A stretch of 22,004 bases of DNA from JANNMJ01 sp031397815 (GCA_031397815.1 JANNMJ010000070.1:1-22004); one strand, 5' to 3'. Shown: positions 7,488-16,322, numbered from the stretch's first letter. Notes: generated from the letters alone by a model not told the origin. Numbers and translations: made by a program.

Positions 7488-10400
7488 ATGAAATCTCCTT
7501 CTACCTTCTTTGACAGGCGTTTTGCGCGCCGGGCAAGCGGGCTGACCGCTTTGCTTCTCGCGCTCGTCTGGCGTGCCGCGACGGCGCAAACCATCCCGCT
7601 CTACACCTTTTCAACGACCAGCGGAACGTATGTGCCGCTGACGACGGGGACACCCTTCGCGGCCAATTCCGGCGGGGGCACCGTGGACGACGGGTACTCG
7701 GCACCGCTGCCGCTGCCGTTCAGCTTCCAGCTTGGTACGAATGCGTTTACCTCGGTCACGGTGAGCACGAACGGCTACATCGGGCTGGGAACGCACACAG
7801 TTTCGGACAATTACAACGTGCTGCGCGGGACGGAAGACAACGTCATCGCCTTCACCAACATCGATCTGGAACCCGCTACGGGCGGCTCCACCTACCGGAC
7901 GCTCGTGGATGGCGCGGCGCCGAACCGGGTGTTCAAGATTGAAGCGGCCGACTTTCAGCGGTACAGCGGCGTTGGGGGACCGGGGAAGACCGGCTCGGCG
8001 CAGGTGTGGCTTTTTGAGGGGTCGAACGATATTGAGATCCATTACGGCGCGTATGGCGGCGTGTGGGGAAACGACCAGTTTCAGGGCCGATTCGACTCGG
8101 TGCGGGTGGGGTTGCGCGGCGTCGGCCGGACTGACCTTGCCACCACCAACGGCCCGTGGAGCGCCCCGGTGAAGGTGAACAGTGCCCGCGCCGGAATGGA
8201 AATGAGCGACCCGAACAATAATCTACCGAGCAACGGTCAGATTCTGCGGTTCGCTTTCCCCGCCGGGCAAGACCTTACGCCGCCGACCATCGGCGCCATC
8301 ACGCTTACGCCGCCCGCCCCGGCTTGCGCCCCGGCCGCGCACGTCGTGAGCCTCGCGCCGACGGATGCTTCGGGCATTGCGAGCGTCCGGCTGACGTACT
8401 CGGTTGGCGGTGCCGCCCCGACGCAGGTGGCCCTCACCAACAGCGGCGGCACTTGGAGCGGCACCATTCCCGCGCAAGGCACGGCGCAGGTGACGTGGTT
8501 CGTGACCGTGACCGACGCCAGTCCGCAGGCGAACCAGAGCGCGAGCGCGCCGTTTTCCTACACCGACGGTACCATCACGGTGAATGCCGGGCCGGATCAG
8601 ACGGTGAACGTCGGGAGCACGTCGGTTTTGCAGGCGAGCGGTAGCCCGCGCACGGCCCTCAAGATTGCCGAGTTCACGTTCAACAACGCCGGTACGGGCG
8701 GCACCAGTCCGGTCCCGACGTACCTCGGCTTCGATGATGATTTCGTTGAGATTGCCAACATCGGCCCCGTCGCGGTCAGTCTCAACGGGTATCAGCTTGA
8801 AGTAAAAGCCGCGGGTGCGGGTGTGGCGCGGCTCTACACGTTCCCGGCCGCCGCCGCCATTGCGCCGCGCGGCGTGGTGGTGGTTCACCTCGGCCCCGGA
8901 ACCGATCAGCCCGCCAATAACTACTACCATACGGGCGGCAACGAAGTCTTGGGCTCAGGGGCCGATTTGGGCTTCCTGCTGATCGCGCCCGGCGGCACCG
9001 TCATCGACGGCGTGGCGGTCAATAACTATTCGGCCACCGCCAACTTCCCCGCCGGTGTGTGGAGCGGCCTCGGCGCGAGCAGCCCGAGCGGGATTGCCGG
9101 TACGGCCCTCACCGCGACCGATACCGACTCGAACGTCGGCTGGACGACGGCTTCCGCCGCCGCCCGCCAAACCATCGGCACCTACAACGCCGGACTGACC
9201 AATCAGCCTCTCCCCGCCGTCACCTGGACGGGCGGCGTGCTGAGCGGCCCCACGCCCGGCAACCCCCTCACCACGCCCGTTTACACCACGCCCGGCAGCT
9301 ACACCTACACGGCGATTCTCGACCAGAACGGCTGTACCGTGACCGACCAAGTGACTGTAACGGCCGTGACGCCGGTGGTGCCGGTGGCCGAATTCATCGC
9401 CTCCACCACCACCCCGACGACGACGACCATCGTCACGCTCACCGACCAATCGACCAACCTGCCCGACAATTGGGTCTGGACGTTCTCCCCGAATACCGTC
9501 ACCTACGTGAACGGCACCACGTCGAGCAGCCAGAATCCGCAGGTGATTTTCACCATTGGCGGCTGCTATACCGTGACGCTCACGGCGACCAACTCGGCCG
9601 GGCCTAGCACGCGCACCAAGCCGAGCTACATCTGCGTGAATCTGGCGTATTGCGCCACGAACCTGCAAGGCTCACCGTGCAGCTCGTTCAATGGGCAAAT
9701 CAACAACGTCAGCATCGCCACCACCACGCTGAGCAACCTCAACTCGGGCTGCACATCGGGCAACGGACAAGCGTACACCATCTTCCCCGCTTCGGGGAGC
9801 ACCACCGCCACCCTCACCGCCGGGCAGTCGTACTCGCTGACGGTGCAGTCGTCGAGCACCGGTTCCATCGGCGCGTGGCTCGATACGAACGCCAACGGCA
9901 TCTTCGAAAGCAGCGAGTTCATCCTCGTCGCGAGCTTCGGGCAGCCGCCGACGCCTTCCTCATCTACCGTCTCGTTCTCGGTGCCGACGGCGGCCGTCGG
10001 CGGGTTGGTGGGCTTCCGGGTTCGGAACAGCGTATCTGTCAACTCCATCAATGCTGGTGATGCCTGCGCCACGCGTTTCAGCGGCGAAACCGAGGATTAC
10101 TTCGTGACGCTCGTGCCGATTTGCGCCCTTGCGGCGCCGACGCTCAGCAGCAACGGCCCGCTGTGCGCCGGTTCTACCCTGACGTTGCGCGCCACCGCGC
10201 AGCCCGCCAACACCACCTACGCGTGGACCGGCCCGAACGGCTTCACCAGCGCCTCCGATATGCCGATTCTCACCAACGTGACAACGGCGGCGGCGGGGAC
10301 GTATTCCTTGGTGATCTCACGCGGTGGTTGCTCGGCGCCCGCTGCCACGCTCAACGTGGTGGTCAATGCCGCCCCTAATGCTCCGGCGCCCTTCACCGTA

Positions 10401-12812
10401 AGCCGCTGCGGCACTGGCACGGTACGTCTGGAGATCACGACGGTCCCACCCGGCGTGACCTACCGCTGGTACGCCGCCAGCACGGGCGGCACTCCGCTGA
10501 CTACCGCCGCCAGCTACCTGACGCCTTCCCTGACGGCCTCCACCACGTATTACGTGAGCGCCGTTGCGACGGGCTGCGAGAGCGGCCGGACGCCTGTAGT
10601 GGCGCAAATCAACCCGTTGCCAGTCGCCACGCTCACCGCCGACGGCCCAACTACCTTCTGCACCGGCGGCTCCGTGACCCTGACGGCTGGGGGCGGCGAT
10701 ACCGGCGCTACGTATGTTTTCAAGCGAAACAACGTCGTGATTCCAAGCGTGGGCAACATGGCTACGGCGTCGTTGGCGGGGCTGTACACGGTCACGATTA
10801 CGAACTCGACCACCTGCGTCGGCACTTCGGCGGCGCTCACCATCACGCTCACGGCGCAGGCTTCGGCGGCTTTTGCTTACGCGAACGCCACGCTCTGCCG
10901 GTCGGCTACGCAGGCGGTGCTGCCGGGCATTACGGGCACGCGCGGCGGGGTGTTCTCGGTGGTTCCGGCCACTGGGCTTTCCCTCACGACCACCACCGGC
11001 GCCATCGTGCCCGCCACTTCTACGGCGGGCAGCTATGTGGTGACGTACACCGTCGGCACGGCGCCTTGCGATGCCACGCAGAGTCAGACCATCACCATCA
11101 CCGACGCCCCGACGGCGGGCTTCTCGTACGCGCCGGTTGGGCCGGTTTGCGCAGGTAGCGCCGATACACTCACGGCGGTTTTCGTGGCGAATGCCTCAGC
11201 CGGAACCTTCGGCGCCACCCCGGCAGGCCTGACGCTGACGGCCGGAACCGGTCGGATTGTGCTCGCTACATCGCAGCCCGGCACCTACACCATCACCAAC
11301 ACCATCGCCGCGAACGGCGCGTGCGCGGCGGCTTCGGCCACCACCACCCTCACCGTCCTCGCCGCCCCGACGGCCGCCATCACCGCGTCTGGCCCACTGA
11401 CTTTCTGCACGGGAGGCTCCGTGACGCTCACCGCCACCGGCGGCACCACCTACCGCTGGAGCACCGGCGCCACCACCCCGACGATCACCGTCGGCCAGAG
11501 CGGCGCTTACACCGTGACCGCCGCTAACGCCGCCGGGTGCGAAACCACCTCCGCGCCGACCAACGTCACCGTGAATCCGGTGGCCTCGGCGGCGTTTGCT
11601 TACAGCGCTTCGGCGTACTGCCAAGGCAGCGCGACGCCCGCCACCGTAACCGTGACGGGCACGACGGGCGGCGTCTTCTCGGCCACGCCTGCCGGACTGA
11701 CGCTGAGCGCCGCGACCGGCGAAATCGACCTCGCCAGCTCCCTCTCCGGCACCTATCAGGTGACGTATGCGGTCGGCGGCCAGTGCCCGGCGTCGAGCAC
11801 CCAAACCGTGAGCTTGGCGCCCGCGCCGTCGTCGGCGTTCGCGTATGCTAGTCCGAATGGCTGCGCGGGTTCCTCGGCTACTCTCTCAGTGCAACCAGCG
11901 CCCGGCGCTTCGCTTGGCACGTTCAGCGTTGTTCCGGCTACGGGCCTGACGCTGAACGCCACCACCGGCGAAATCAGCTTCAGCACCAGTCTGCCCGGCG
12001 TTTACACCGTGACCAACACCGTGGCGGGCGGGGGCGGCTGCGCGGCGAACTCGTCGGATTTCACCATCACCCTTGCGCCTCTCCCGACGCTCGCGATTAC
12101 CAGTCTCGCGACCGCCTTTTGCAGCAACGACGCGGCCGTGCAGCTCACCGGCACCGTCGATGGTGTGGCCGGGGTTGGCACGTTCAGCGTGAACGGGGTG
12201 CCCGCCACGCAATTCAGCCCGGCGGCGCTCGGGGCGGGGACGTTTACGGTGACGCTCGCGGGATCCAACGGCGCAGGTTGCAGCACCACCACCACGCAGC
12301 AAGTCATCATTACGGCTTCGCCGACGCAGCCGACGGTTACGTCCGCGCCGCAATCCTCTGGGGTGGTATTGCTGACTTCTTCCGCCGCTACCGGCAACCA
12401 GTGGTTCCTCAACGGTGGGCCTATCGCGGGCGCCACAGGGGCGACGTATTCGGTCGGTTCGAGCGCGCAGAACGGCAATTACACGGTGGTCAGCACGGTG
12501 GGCGGTTGCGCTTCCACCCCATCGGCCGCCGTCAACGTGACCGTGACGGGTGTGGCGGCTGATCTGGCCGCCGCCATCAGCTTCCAGCTCTACCCGAACC
12601 CCACCACCGACGGACAGGTGGTCCTCGAAACCGCCGCCCGCACGGGCAAGGTGCTGGTGATGGATGCGCTCGGTCGCGAAGTCTACCGGACGGAATGGCA
12701 CGAGTCCACCGCTCCGCACGCGCTCGACCTCCGCTCGCTGCCAAGCGGCATCTACTCCGTCCGCCTCACGACGGTCGGCGCGGGTGCTATCCGGCGGTTG
12801 GTGCGCGAGTAG
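7488..12812 (+). CDS. T9SS cargo: lectin-like, LTD, PKD, GEVED, Ig-like array
   Basis: A 1774-aa exported protein. Residues 1-34 are a signal peptide (ATA-Q). Residues 35-255 are an N-terminal beta-sandwich often found in T9SS cargo (PLPFSFQLGTNAFTSVTVSTNGYIGLG; WLFEGSNDIEIHYG). An Ig-like stretch follows at 263-385. A lamin-tail-like domain spans about 391-520 (LKIAEFTFNN, DDFVEIANIGP, SLNGYQLEV, DGVAVNNY). A PKD domain spans about 634-711 (WVWTFSPN, CYTVTLTATNSAG). One GEVED module lies at 721-875. Ig-like modules run from about 876 to 1690. Residues 1699-1774 are a type A sorting domain (FQLYPNPTTDGQ, LPSGIYSVRLTTV...RRLVRE). The C-terminal half is clearly paralogous to the gene at 2006-6952, module by module. 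A role at the cell surface in adhesion or matrix formation is plausible but not shown; no enzymatic motif is visible. Confidence 0.9.
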   Translation: MKSPSTFFDRRFARRASGLTALLLALVWRAATAQTIPLYTFSTTSGTYVPLTTGTPFAANSGGGTVDDGYSAPLPLPFSFQLGTNAFTSVTVSTNGYIGLGTHTVSDNYNVLRGTEDNVIAFTNIDLEPATGGSTYRTLVDGAAPNRVFKIEAADFQRYSGVGGPGKTGSAQVWLFEGSNDIEIHYGAYGGVWGNDQFQGRFDSVRVGLRGVGRTDLATTNGPWSAPVKVNSARAGMEMSDPNNNLPSNGQILRFAFPAGQDLTPPTIGAITLTPPAPACAPAAHVVSLAPTDASGIASVRLTYSVGGAAPTQVALTNSGGTWSGTIPAQGTAQVTWFVTVTDASPQANQSASAPFSYTDGTITVNAGPDQTVNVGSTSVLQASGSPRTALKIAEFTFNNAGTGGTSPVPTYLGFDDDFVEIANIGPVAVSLNGYQLEVKAAGAGVARLYTFPAAAAIAPRGVVVVHLGPGTDQPANNYYHTGGNEVLGSGADLGFLLIAPGGTVIDGVAVNNYSATANFPAGVWSGLGASSPSGIAGTALTATDTDSNVGWTTASAAARQTIGTYNAGLTNQPLPAVTWTGGVLSGPTPGNPLTTPVYTTPGSYTYTAILDQNGCTVTDQVTVTAVTPVVPVAEFIASTTTPTTTTIVTLTDQSTNLPDNWVWTFSPNTVTYVNGTTSSSQNPQVIFTIGGCYTVTLTATNSAGPSTRTKPSYICVNLAYCATNLQGSPCSSFNGQINNVSIATTTLSNLNSGCTSGNGQAYTIFPASGSTTATLTAGQSYSLTVQSSSTGSIGAWLDTNANGIFESSEFILVASFGQPPTPSSSTVSFSVPTAAVGGLVGFRVRNSVSVNSINAGDACATRFSGETEDYFVTLVPICALAAPTLSSNGPLCAGSTLTLRATAQPANTTYAWTGPNGFTSASDMPILTNVTTAAAGTYSLVISRGGCSAPAATLNVVVNAAPNAPAPFTVSRCGTGTVRLEITTVPPGVTYRWYAASTGGTPLTTAASYLTPSLTASTTYYVSAVATGCESGRTPVVAQINPLPVATLTADGPTTFCTGGSVTLTAGGGDTGATYVFKRNNVVIPSVGNMATASLAGLYTVTITNSTTCVGTSAALTITLTAQASAAFAYANATLCRSATQAVLPGITGTRGGVFSVVPATGLSLTTTTGAIVPATSTAGSYVVTYTVGTAPCDATQSQTITITDAPTAGFSYAPVGPVCAGSADTLTAVFVANASAGTFGATPAGLTLTAGTGRIVLATSQPGTYTITNTIAANGACAAASATTTLTVLAAPTAAITASGPLTFCTGGSVTLTATGGTTYRWSTGATTPTITVGQSGAYTVTAANAAGCETTSAPTNVTVNPVASAAFAYSASAYCQGSATPATVTVTGTTGGVFSATPAGLTLSAATGEIDLASSLSGTYQVTYAVGGQCPASSTQTVSLAPAPSSAFAYASPNGCAGSSATLSVQPAPGASLGTFSVVPATGLTLNATTGEISFSTSLPGVYTVTNTVAGGGGCAANSSDFTITLAPLPTLAITSLATAFCSNDAAVQLTGTVDGVAGVGTFSVNGVPATQFSPAALGAGTFTVTLAGSNGAGCSTTTTQQVIITASPTQPTVTSAPQSSGVVLLTSSAATGNQWFLNGGPIAGATGATYSVGSSAQNGNYTVVSTVGGCASTPSAAVNVTVTGVAADLAAAISFQLYPNPTTDGQVVLETAARTGKVLVMDALGREVYRTEWHESTAPHALDLRSLPSGIYSVRLTTVGAGAIRRLVRE

Positions 12813-12834
12813 TGCGCGATTAGTGCGCTAGTAG
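12802..12834 (+). repeat. Three 11-bp tandem units around the stop codon
   Basis: TGCGCGAGTAG, TGCGCGATTAG and TGCGCTAGTAG follow one another from the last codons of the second T9SS gene. Because the unit is 11 bp, the three TAG triplets fall in three different frames (12810, 12821, 12832). Confidence 0.75.
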
Positions 12835-12864
12835 GGGAATCTCCTTCGGGATTTCCTTCGAAAT

Positions 12865-12912
12865 AAAACCGCCCGGCTGCGCTTGATGCGCGGCCGGGCG
12901 GTTTTGGTTTTT
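12865..12912 (+). terminator. Rho-independent terminator after the second T9SS gene
   Basis: AAAACCGCCCGGC (12865-12877) pairs perfectly over 13 bp with GCCGGGCGGTTTT (12893-12905). The loop has its own GCGC/GCGC stem. A T-rich tail, TTTTGGTTTTT, follows. The tail and the following G-tract closely resemble those of the terminator at 7006-7048. The A-tract on the left arm could allow function in both directions. Confidence 0.9.
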
Positions 12913-12932
12913 GGGGGGAAGAGGTAGGTTTG
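12903..12932 (+). promoter_or_regulatory. Candidate promoter of the zinc-ribbon gene
   Basis: TTTG (12903-12906), an 18-nt spacer and TAGGTTTG (12925-12932) match both Bacteroidota consensus elements without mismatch. The -33 element lies in the T-tract of the preceding terminator. The leader to the ATG at 13099 would be about 160 nt, in which I recognise no riboswitch. Confidence 0.5.
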
Positions 12933-13098
12933 CGGACTCCTAAACTGCTCGGATAAGGCCGAATGCGGGCTTTGGGACGAATAAGCCATAACCAGATCGC
13001 GCCCGTCGTGCCTACCTTTCCGGTCGGGTTGCGGCTCGTTCGCCGCGCTTCTTCTAGCCCGCTCCTCTCTCGCTCATCGCCTCCAGCCGCGTTTCGCC

Positions 13099-13743
13099 AT
13101 GATTCAGTTTGTTGCCAACTACGACGACCTCTCGACCGACAAAGGCTACCAGTTTCGCTTCCATTGCGACAAGTGCGGCAACGGCCATATGTCGCTCTAC
13201 AAAACCAGCAAGCTCGGGTTGGCCGGCAGCCTGCTGAGCGCGGCGAGCAGCATCTTCGGCGGGGCATTCCATCAGGCCGAAAACGCCGCCTATCAGATGC
13301 AGCGGGCGGTGGGCGGCAAGGCCCACGACGAAGCATTAGAGGAAGCCGTGGTCGAGGGAAAAACCTATTTCAAGCAATGCACCCGCTGCGGGCATTGGGT
13401 CTGCCCGGATATCTGCTGGAACTCCAAAGCCGGTCTCTGCGAAACCTGCGCCCCCGATGAGCACGAAGAGCTTTCGGCCCAACAGGCGCAAGCCGCGAGC
13501 GAGCAGATTCGCACCAAAACCCGCGAAATAGATTACACGAAAGACCTCGACTTTCAGAACCGCGCGAAGGTGGCGCAATGCCCCAACTGCCACGCCAACG
13601 TGACGCCCGGCCAGAAATTCTGCGCGTCCTGCGGCACCGCTACGGCCGCCGTCGCCCCCCGCGCCGCCTTCTGCGCCGATTGCGGCGCAGCCGTCACGCC
13701 GGAGCAAAAGTTTTGCGGCGGTTGCGGGGCGAAGCAGGGGTAG
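13099..13743 (+). CDS. Multi-zinc-ribbon protein
   Basis: A 214-aa cytoplasmic protein with sixteen cysteines in CxxC-type pairs. C23/C26 near the N-terminus are separated by about 67 residues from C94/C97, C102/C106 and C114/C117. Two compact zinc ribbons close the protein (C161/C164 with C175/C178 in CPNC...CASC; C192/C195 with C206/C209 in CADC...CGGC). The last two resemble double-zinc-ribbon (DZANK-like) domains. Between the first pair and the second lies a Gly/Ala/Ser-rich, mildly hydrophobic segment (about 38-57), and a charged helical linker spans about 119-158. Zinc binding is a safe inference; partner and function are unknown. Such proteins often mediate protein or nucleic-acid contacts. 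It has its own likely promoter at 12903-12932 and converges on the M28 peptidase gene. Confidence 0.75.
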   Translation: MIQFVANYDDLSTDKGYQFRFHCDKCGNGHMSLYKTSKLGLAGSLLSAASSIFGGAFHQAENAAYQMQRAVGGKAHDEALEEAVVEGKTYFKQCTRCGHWVCPDICWNSKAGLCETCAPDEHEELSAQQAQAASEQIRTKTREIDYTKDLDFQNRAKVAQCPNCHANVTPGQKFCASCGTATAAVAPRAAFCADCGAAVTPEQKFCGGCGAKQG

Positions 13744-13771
13744 GGGAGAGTGGCGGCGCGCCGATGTTCTC

Positions 13772-13952
13772 GGCAGCCCCGTTAGGGGCTACCTTCCGGT
13801 AGAAACCAATAGCAAATAAGGTCTGGCAGCCCCGTTAGGGGCTACCCTTACGGCAGCTACGGCGCGGCAAAAAGGTGGGTAGTCCCTACGGGACTGCCGG
13901 TTTCGCCGGTCGGGGTAGATGCTACCGGAAGATAGCCCCTAGCGGGGCTGCC
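13772..13952. repeat. Cluster of four REP-like hairpins
   Basis: Four copies of a roughly 22-nt imperfect palindrome lie between the convergent genes. Two are in one orientation (13772-13793 and 13825-13846, identical, core AGCCCCGTTAGGGGCT) and two are reversed (13878-13898, core AGTCCCTACGGGACT; 13931-13952, core AGCCCCTAGCGGGGCT). Asymmetric ends (GGC...ACC) give orientation, as in REP/BIME elements. The third copy differs by a paired change that keeps the stem. A fifth copy begins at 21988. No RAYT-type transposase is in the window. No T-tract follows, so these are not classical terminators. Confidence 0.8.
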
Positions 13953-13989
13953 CGTTTCGCTTATTGACTTGTCGGCCCGGCAGGTACGC

Positions 13990-15696
13990 CTATTTCTTCT
14001 TCTTCCCCTCTTTCCCCCCACCCGCCTTCACCACCGTCACCGCCTTACGCGGTAGCATCTGGTCGCGCATGGCGGTTTGGTAGACGAAGACGGCCATGAC
14101 GGTGGCGGCTTGCTTGAGGTCGTCGGCGGGGGCGCGGTCGTAGACGTCTTGGGTGGAGTGGTGGGTCCGGCTGAAATACTCCAGCTCGTCCTGGATGAAC
14201 TGGAAGCCGGGGAGACCGATCTCATCGAACGAGACGTGGTCGGTGGAGCCGGTGTTTTCGAGGGTGAGGGTGGTGGCGCCGAGGTCTTTGAGCGGGGCGA
14301 GCCACTGGCGGAAAATCGGCCGCACGGCGTCGTTGCCCTGCATGTAAATGCCGCGAATCTTGCCCGCGCCGTTATCGAGGTTGAAGTACGCCGAGAGGTT
14401 CGCGTATTCGGGCTTGACCACCACGCGCGGCGGCGTACCGGGCGCGGGCTTGGTGCCGTTATCAGGCGCTTTCTCGCCGAAATGCTGCTTCACGTAGGCT
14501 TCGGAACCGTAAATACCCTGCTCTTCACCCGTCCAGAGCGCCACGCGAATGGTCCGACGCGGCTGCAAGCCGAGGGTTTTGAGGATACGCACGGCTTCCA
14601 TCGCCACGGCCACCCCGGCGGCGTTGTCGGTGGCGCCGGTGCCGCCCTGCCACGAGTCCAAGTGCCCGCCGAGCATCACTACTTCGGCGGCTTTATCGGT
14701 GCCGGGAATCTCGGCGATGGTGTTGTACTGCATCGGGTCTTGGTCGAGGAACTCGACGGCGGTTTTCACATTGACCCGCACCGGCTCGTTGGCTTGCAGC
14801 ATCCGGCAGAGGCGGTTGTACTGCTCGATACTGACGGCGGCTTGCGGCAGCACGGTCGGCGGCTCCTTGTCCCAGACCTTCTTGCCGGAGCTGTAAAGCG
14901 TTTCCATCGAAGTCGTATCAACCGCCGACGCCCCCGACGCCTGTTGCACGAAGATGTTGCCGCCATCGCCCGCCCGGCTCGGGTCGAGGATGAGCGACAC
15001 ACCCTCGCTCACGTAGAACTGGGCGCGAGCGGCGGCCGTGGCGTAGCGCAGCTTGGTGGCGCTTTGCCGGGCGCGGTTCGGACCGGTGTAGCCGGTGCGC
15101 AGCTCGTTCGGGTCGGGCGCGTCGGCGAGGTCGAGGAGCTCTTTATCGGTGGTGCGGGTGGCTTCCGGCTCGAAGTGCGCTTTCACGTCGCGCATCGGTC
15201 CGGAGAGCACCACTTTGCCTTTCAGCTTCCCCCGGTACTTCTCCAAATCAGCCACGGAAGTGGCGTTTACCCACACTACTTCGGCGTTTTGCAGGTTGCA
15301 GCCGGGCGCCCACGCCTTCGGGTACGCTAGCAGCGGCTGCACTTGCGGCGTGAGCACTTCACCCTGAAAGCTCGTCAGCGTCCAGCCGCGCCCAAACGGC
15401 CCCCACGCTTCGAGCTTCCCGTTTTGCAGGCCGTAGCGCGTCATTTCATCGCGCGTCCACTCGTTGGCGCGCTTGAGGGCGGGCGAGCCGGTGAGGCGCG
15501 GCCCGAAATTGTCGGTCAGGGTCGAAAGCGTTTCCATTACTTTCGAGCGGTTCATCCCCTCGTCTTTGATCCGCGCAATCGGGTCGGCCGACGCGTCGAC
15601 GGGTTTGGCGGGCTTGGCAGCGGGTGCCTGCGCGAGCGCCGCAAGCGGCAGCAGCAGCGCCACGACCGCCGCACGGTAAAAGGATGCCATCATCAT
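13990..15696 (-). CDS. Secreted M28-family zinc metallopeptidase
   Basis: A 568-aa exported peptidase, expected to act in the periplasm or outside the cell on peptides, probably as an aminopeptidase or carboxypeptidase. An N-terminal signal peptide (RAAVVALLLPLAALAQA) is followed by a Lys/Pro/Ala linker. A PA-like insert lies at about 130-310. The M28 catalytic domain covers about 325-545. Numbering from the ATG at 15696, likely zinc ligands and catalytic residues are H345 and D347 (GGHLDSW), D357 (GATDNAAG), E391/E392 (TGEEQG), D441 (FNLDNGAG) and H512/H513 (HHSTQD). The frame is open to a TTG at 15717, but that adds only Phe/Lys residues before three tandem ATG codons (15696, 15693, 15690), so one of the ATGs is the likely start. 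The Lys-rich tail (EGKKKK) is unusual but short. A long plus-strand open frame inside it is antisense shadow. The gene is convergent with the zinc-ribbon gene. Confidence 0.88.
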   Translation of the reverse strand: MMMASFYRAAVVALLLPLAALAQAPAAKPAKPVDASADPIARIKDEGMNRSKVMETLSTLTDNFGPRLTGSPALKRANEWTRDEMTRYGLQNGKLEAWGPFGRGWTLTSFQGEVLTPQVQPLLAYPKAWAPGCNLQNAEVVWVNATSVADLEKYRGKLKGKVVLSGPMRDVKAHFEPEATRTTDKELLDLADAPDPNELRTGYTGPNRARQSATKLRYATAAARAQFYVSEGVSLILDPSRAGDGGNIFVQQASGASAVDTTSMETLYSSGKKVWDKEPPTVLPQAAVSIEQYNRLCRMLQANEPVRVNVKTAVEFLDQDPMQYNTIAEIPGTDKAAEVVMLGGHLDSWQGGTGATDNAAGVAVAMEAVRILKTLGLQPRRTIRVALWTGEEQGIYGSEAYVKQHFGEKAPDNGTKPAPGTPPRVVVKPEYANLSAYFNLDNGAGKIRGIYMQGNDAVRPIFRQWLAPLKDLGATTLTLENTGSTDHVSFDEIGLPGFQFIQDELEYFSRTHHSTQDVYDRAPADDLKQAATVMAVFVYQTAMRDQMLPRKAVTVVKAGGGKEGKKKK

Positions 15697-15755
15697 CTTA
15701 AAAAAAGCAAAAAACAAGTAGGTTCGACAGAAACCGAAAGGTCAGCACCGAGCCT

Positions 15756-15789
15756 CAAAGGTTGCCGACCAGCCGCAGTTTCACCTCAA
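15756..15789 (-). promoter_or_regulatory. Candidate promoter of the M28 peptidase gene
   Basis: On the minus strand TTG (15789-15787), a 23-nt spacer and AACCTTTG (15763-15756) fit the Bacteroidota pattern with one mismatch in the -7 element. The leader would be about 50 nt and includes a T-rich stretch just before the ATG codons. Confidence 0.35.
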
Positions 15790-15908
15790 CCCGAAGCCAC
15801 ACCAAGCATCCACCCCCCCAAACCGCCCCCTCAGCCGCCAACGCACCCGCAAAGCTTATTTTCGGGACGCCCGATTCTCCCTTCAAATCCCCCCAAACCT
15901 CTCCTCAA

Positions 15909-16304
15909 ATGGAAGCCGCCGCTAAAGCCAAAATCACCACCGTCGCCGCGTATCTGGCGGATGTTCCGGAAGCCCGTCGGCCGCACGTCGAAGCCCTGCG
16001 GCAGGCGGTACTGGCCGTCGCGCCGCAAGCCACCGAGACCATCAGCTACCAGATGCCCACCTTCCAGCTTCACGGCGCGTTGGTGTATTACGCGGTCTGC
16101 AAAAACCACCTCGGTTTTTATCCCACGTCTACCATCACCGCCGCCCTGAAAGCCGAGCTAGCCGCGTACAAAACCACCAAAGGCTCCATTCATTTCCCCT
16201 TCGATAAACCGATTCCGGTGGAGCTGGTGCAGAAAATCGTACGGATTCGGATGGGGGAGAATGAGGAGAAAGCGGCCTTGAAAGCCGGTAAGATGGGTTC
16301 TTGA
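15909..16304 (+). CDS. DUF1801 (YdhG-like) protein
   Basis: A 131-aa cytoplasmic protein of the DUF1801 family, whose fold has been compared with frataxin-like or iron-chaperone proteins; its biochemical role is not settled. Visible family features are VAAYLADVPEARRPHVEALRQ at the N-terminus, then ETISYQMPTFQLHG, LGFYPTS and the C-terminal GSIHFPFDKPIPVELVQKIVRIRM. The frame is open 49 codons further upstream, but that part is proline-rich and of low complexity. The ATG at 15909 begins exactly where family similarity begins and gives the usual family length. The gene is divergent from the M28 peptidase gene, and the 21-bp repeat array begins 18 nt after its stop codon. Confidence 0.85.
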   Translation: MEAAAKAKITTVAAYLADVPEARRPHVEALRQAVLAVAPQATETISYQMPTFQLHGALVYYAVCKNHLGFYPTSTITAALKAELAAYKTTKGSIHFPFDKPIPVELVQKIVRIRMGENEEKAALKAGKMGS

Positions 16305-16322
16305 CCGGTTAAGCGTCGTTGC

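Noticed and set aside
13755..13960. Bidirectional terminator between convergent genes
   Set aside because: The hairpins have no T-tract on either side and occur in oriented multiple copies; REP-like repeats fit better.
14077..15330. 417-residue plus-strand frame
   Set aside because: It is antisense to the M28 peptidase, whose catalytic motifs are all intact; high GC content explains the open frame.
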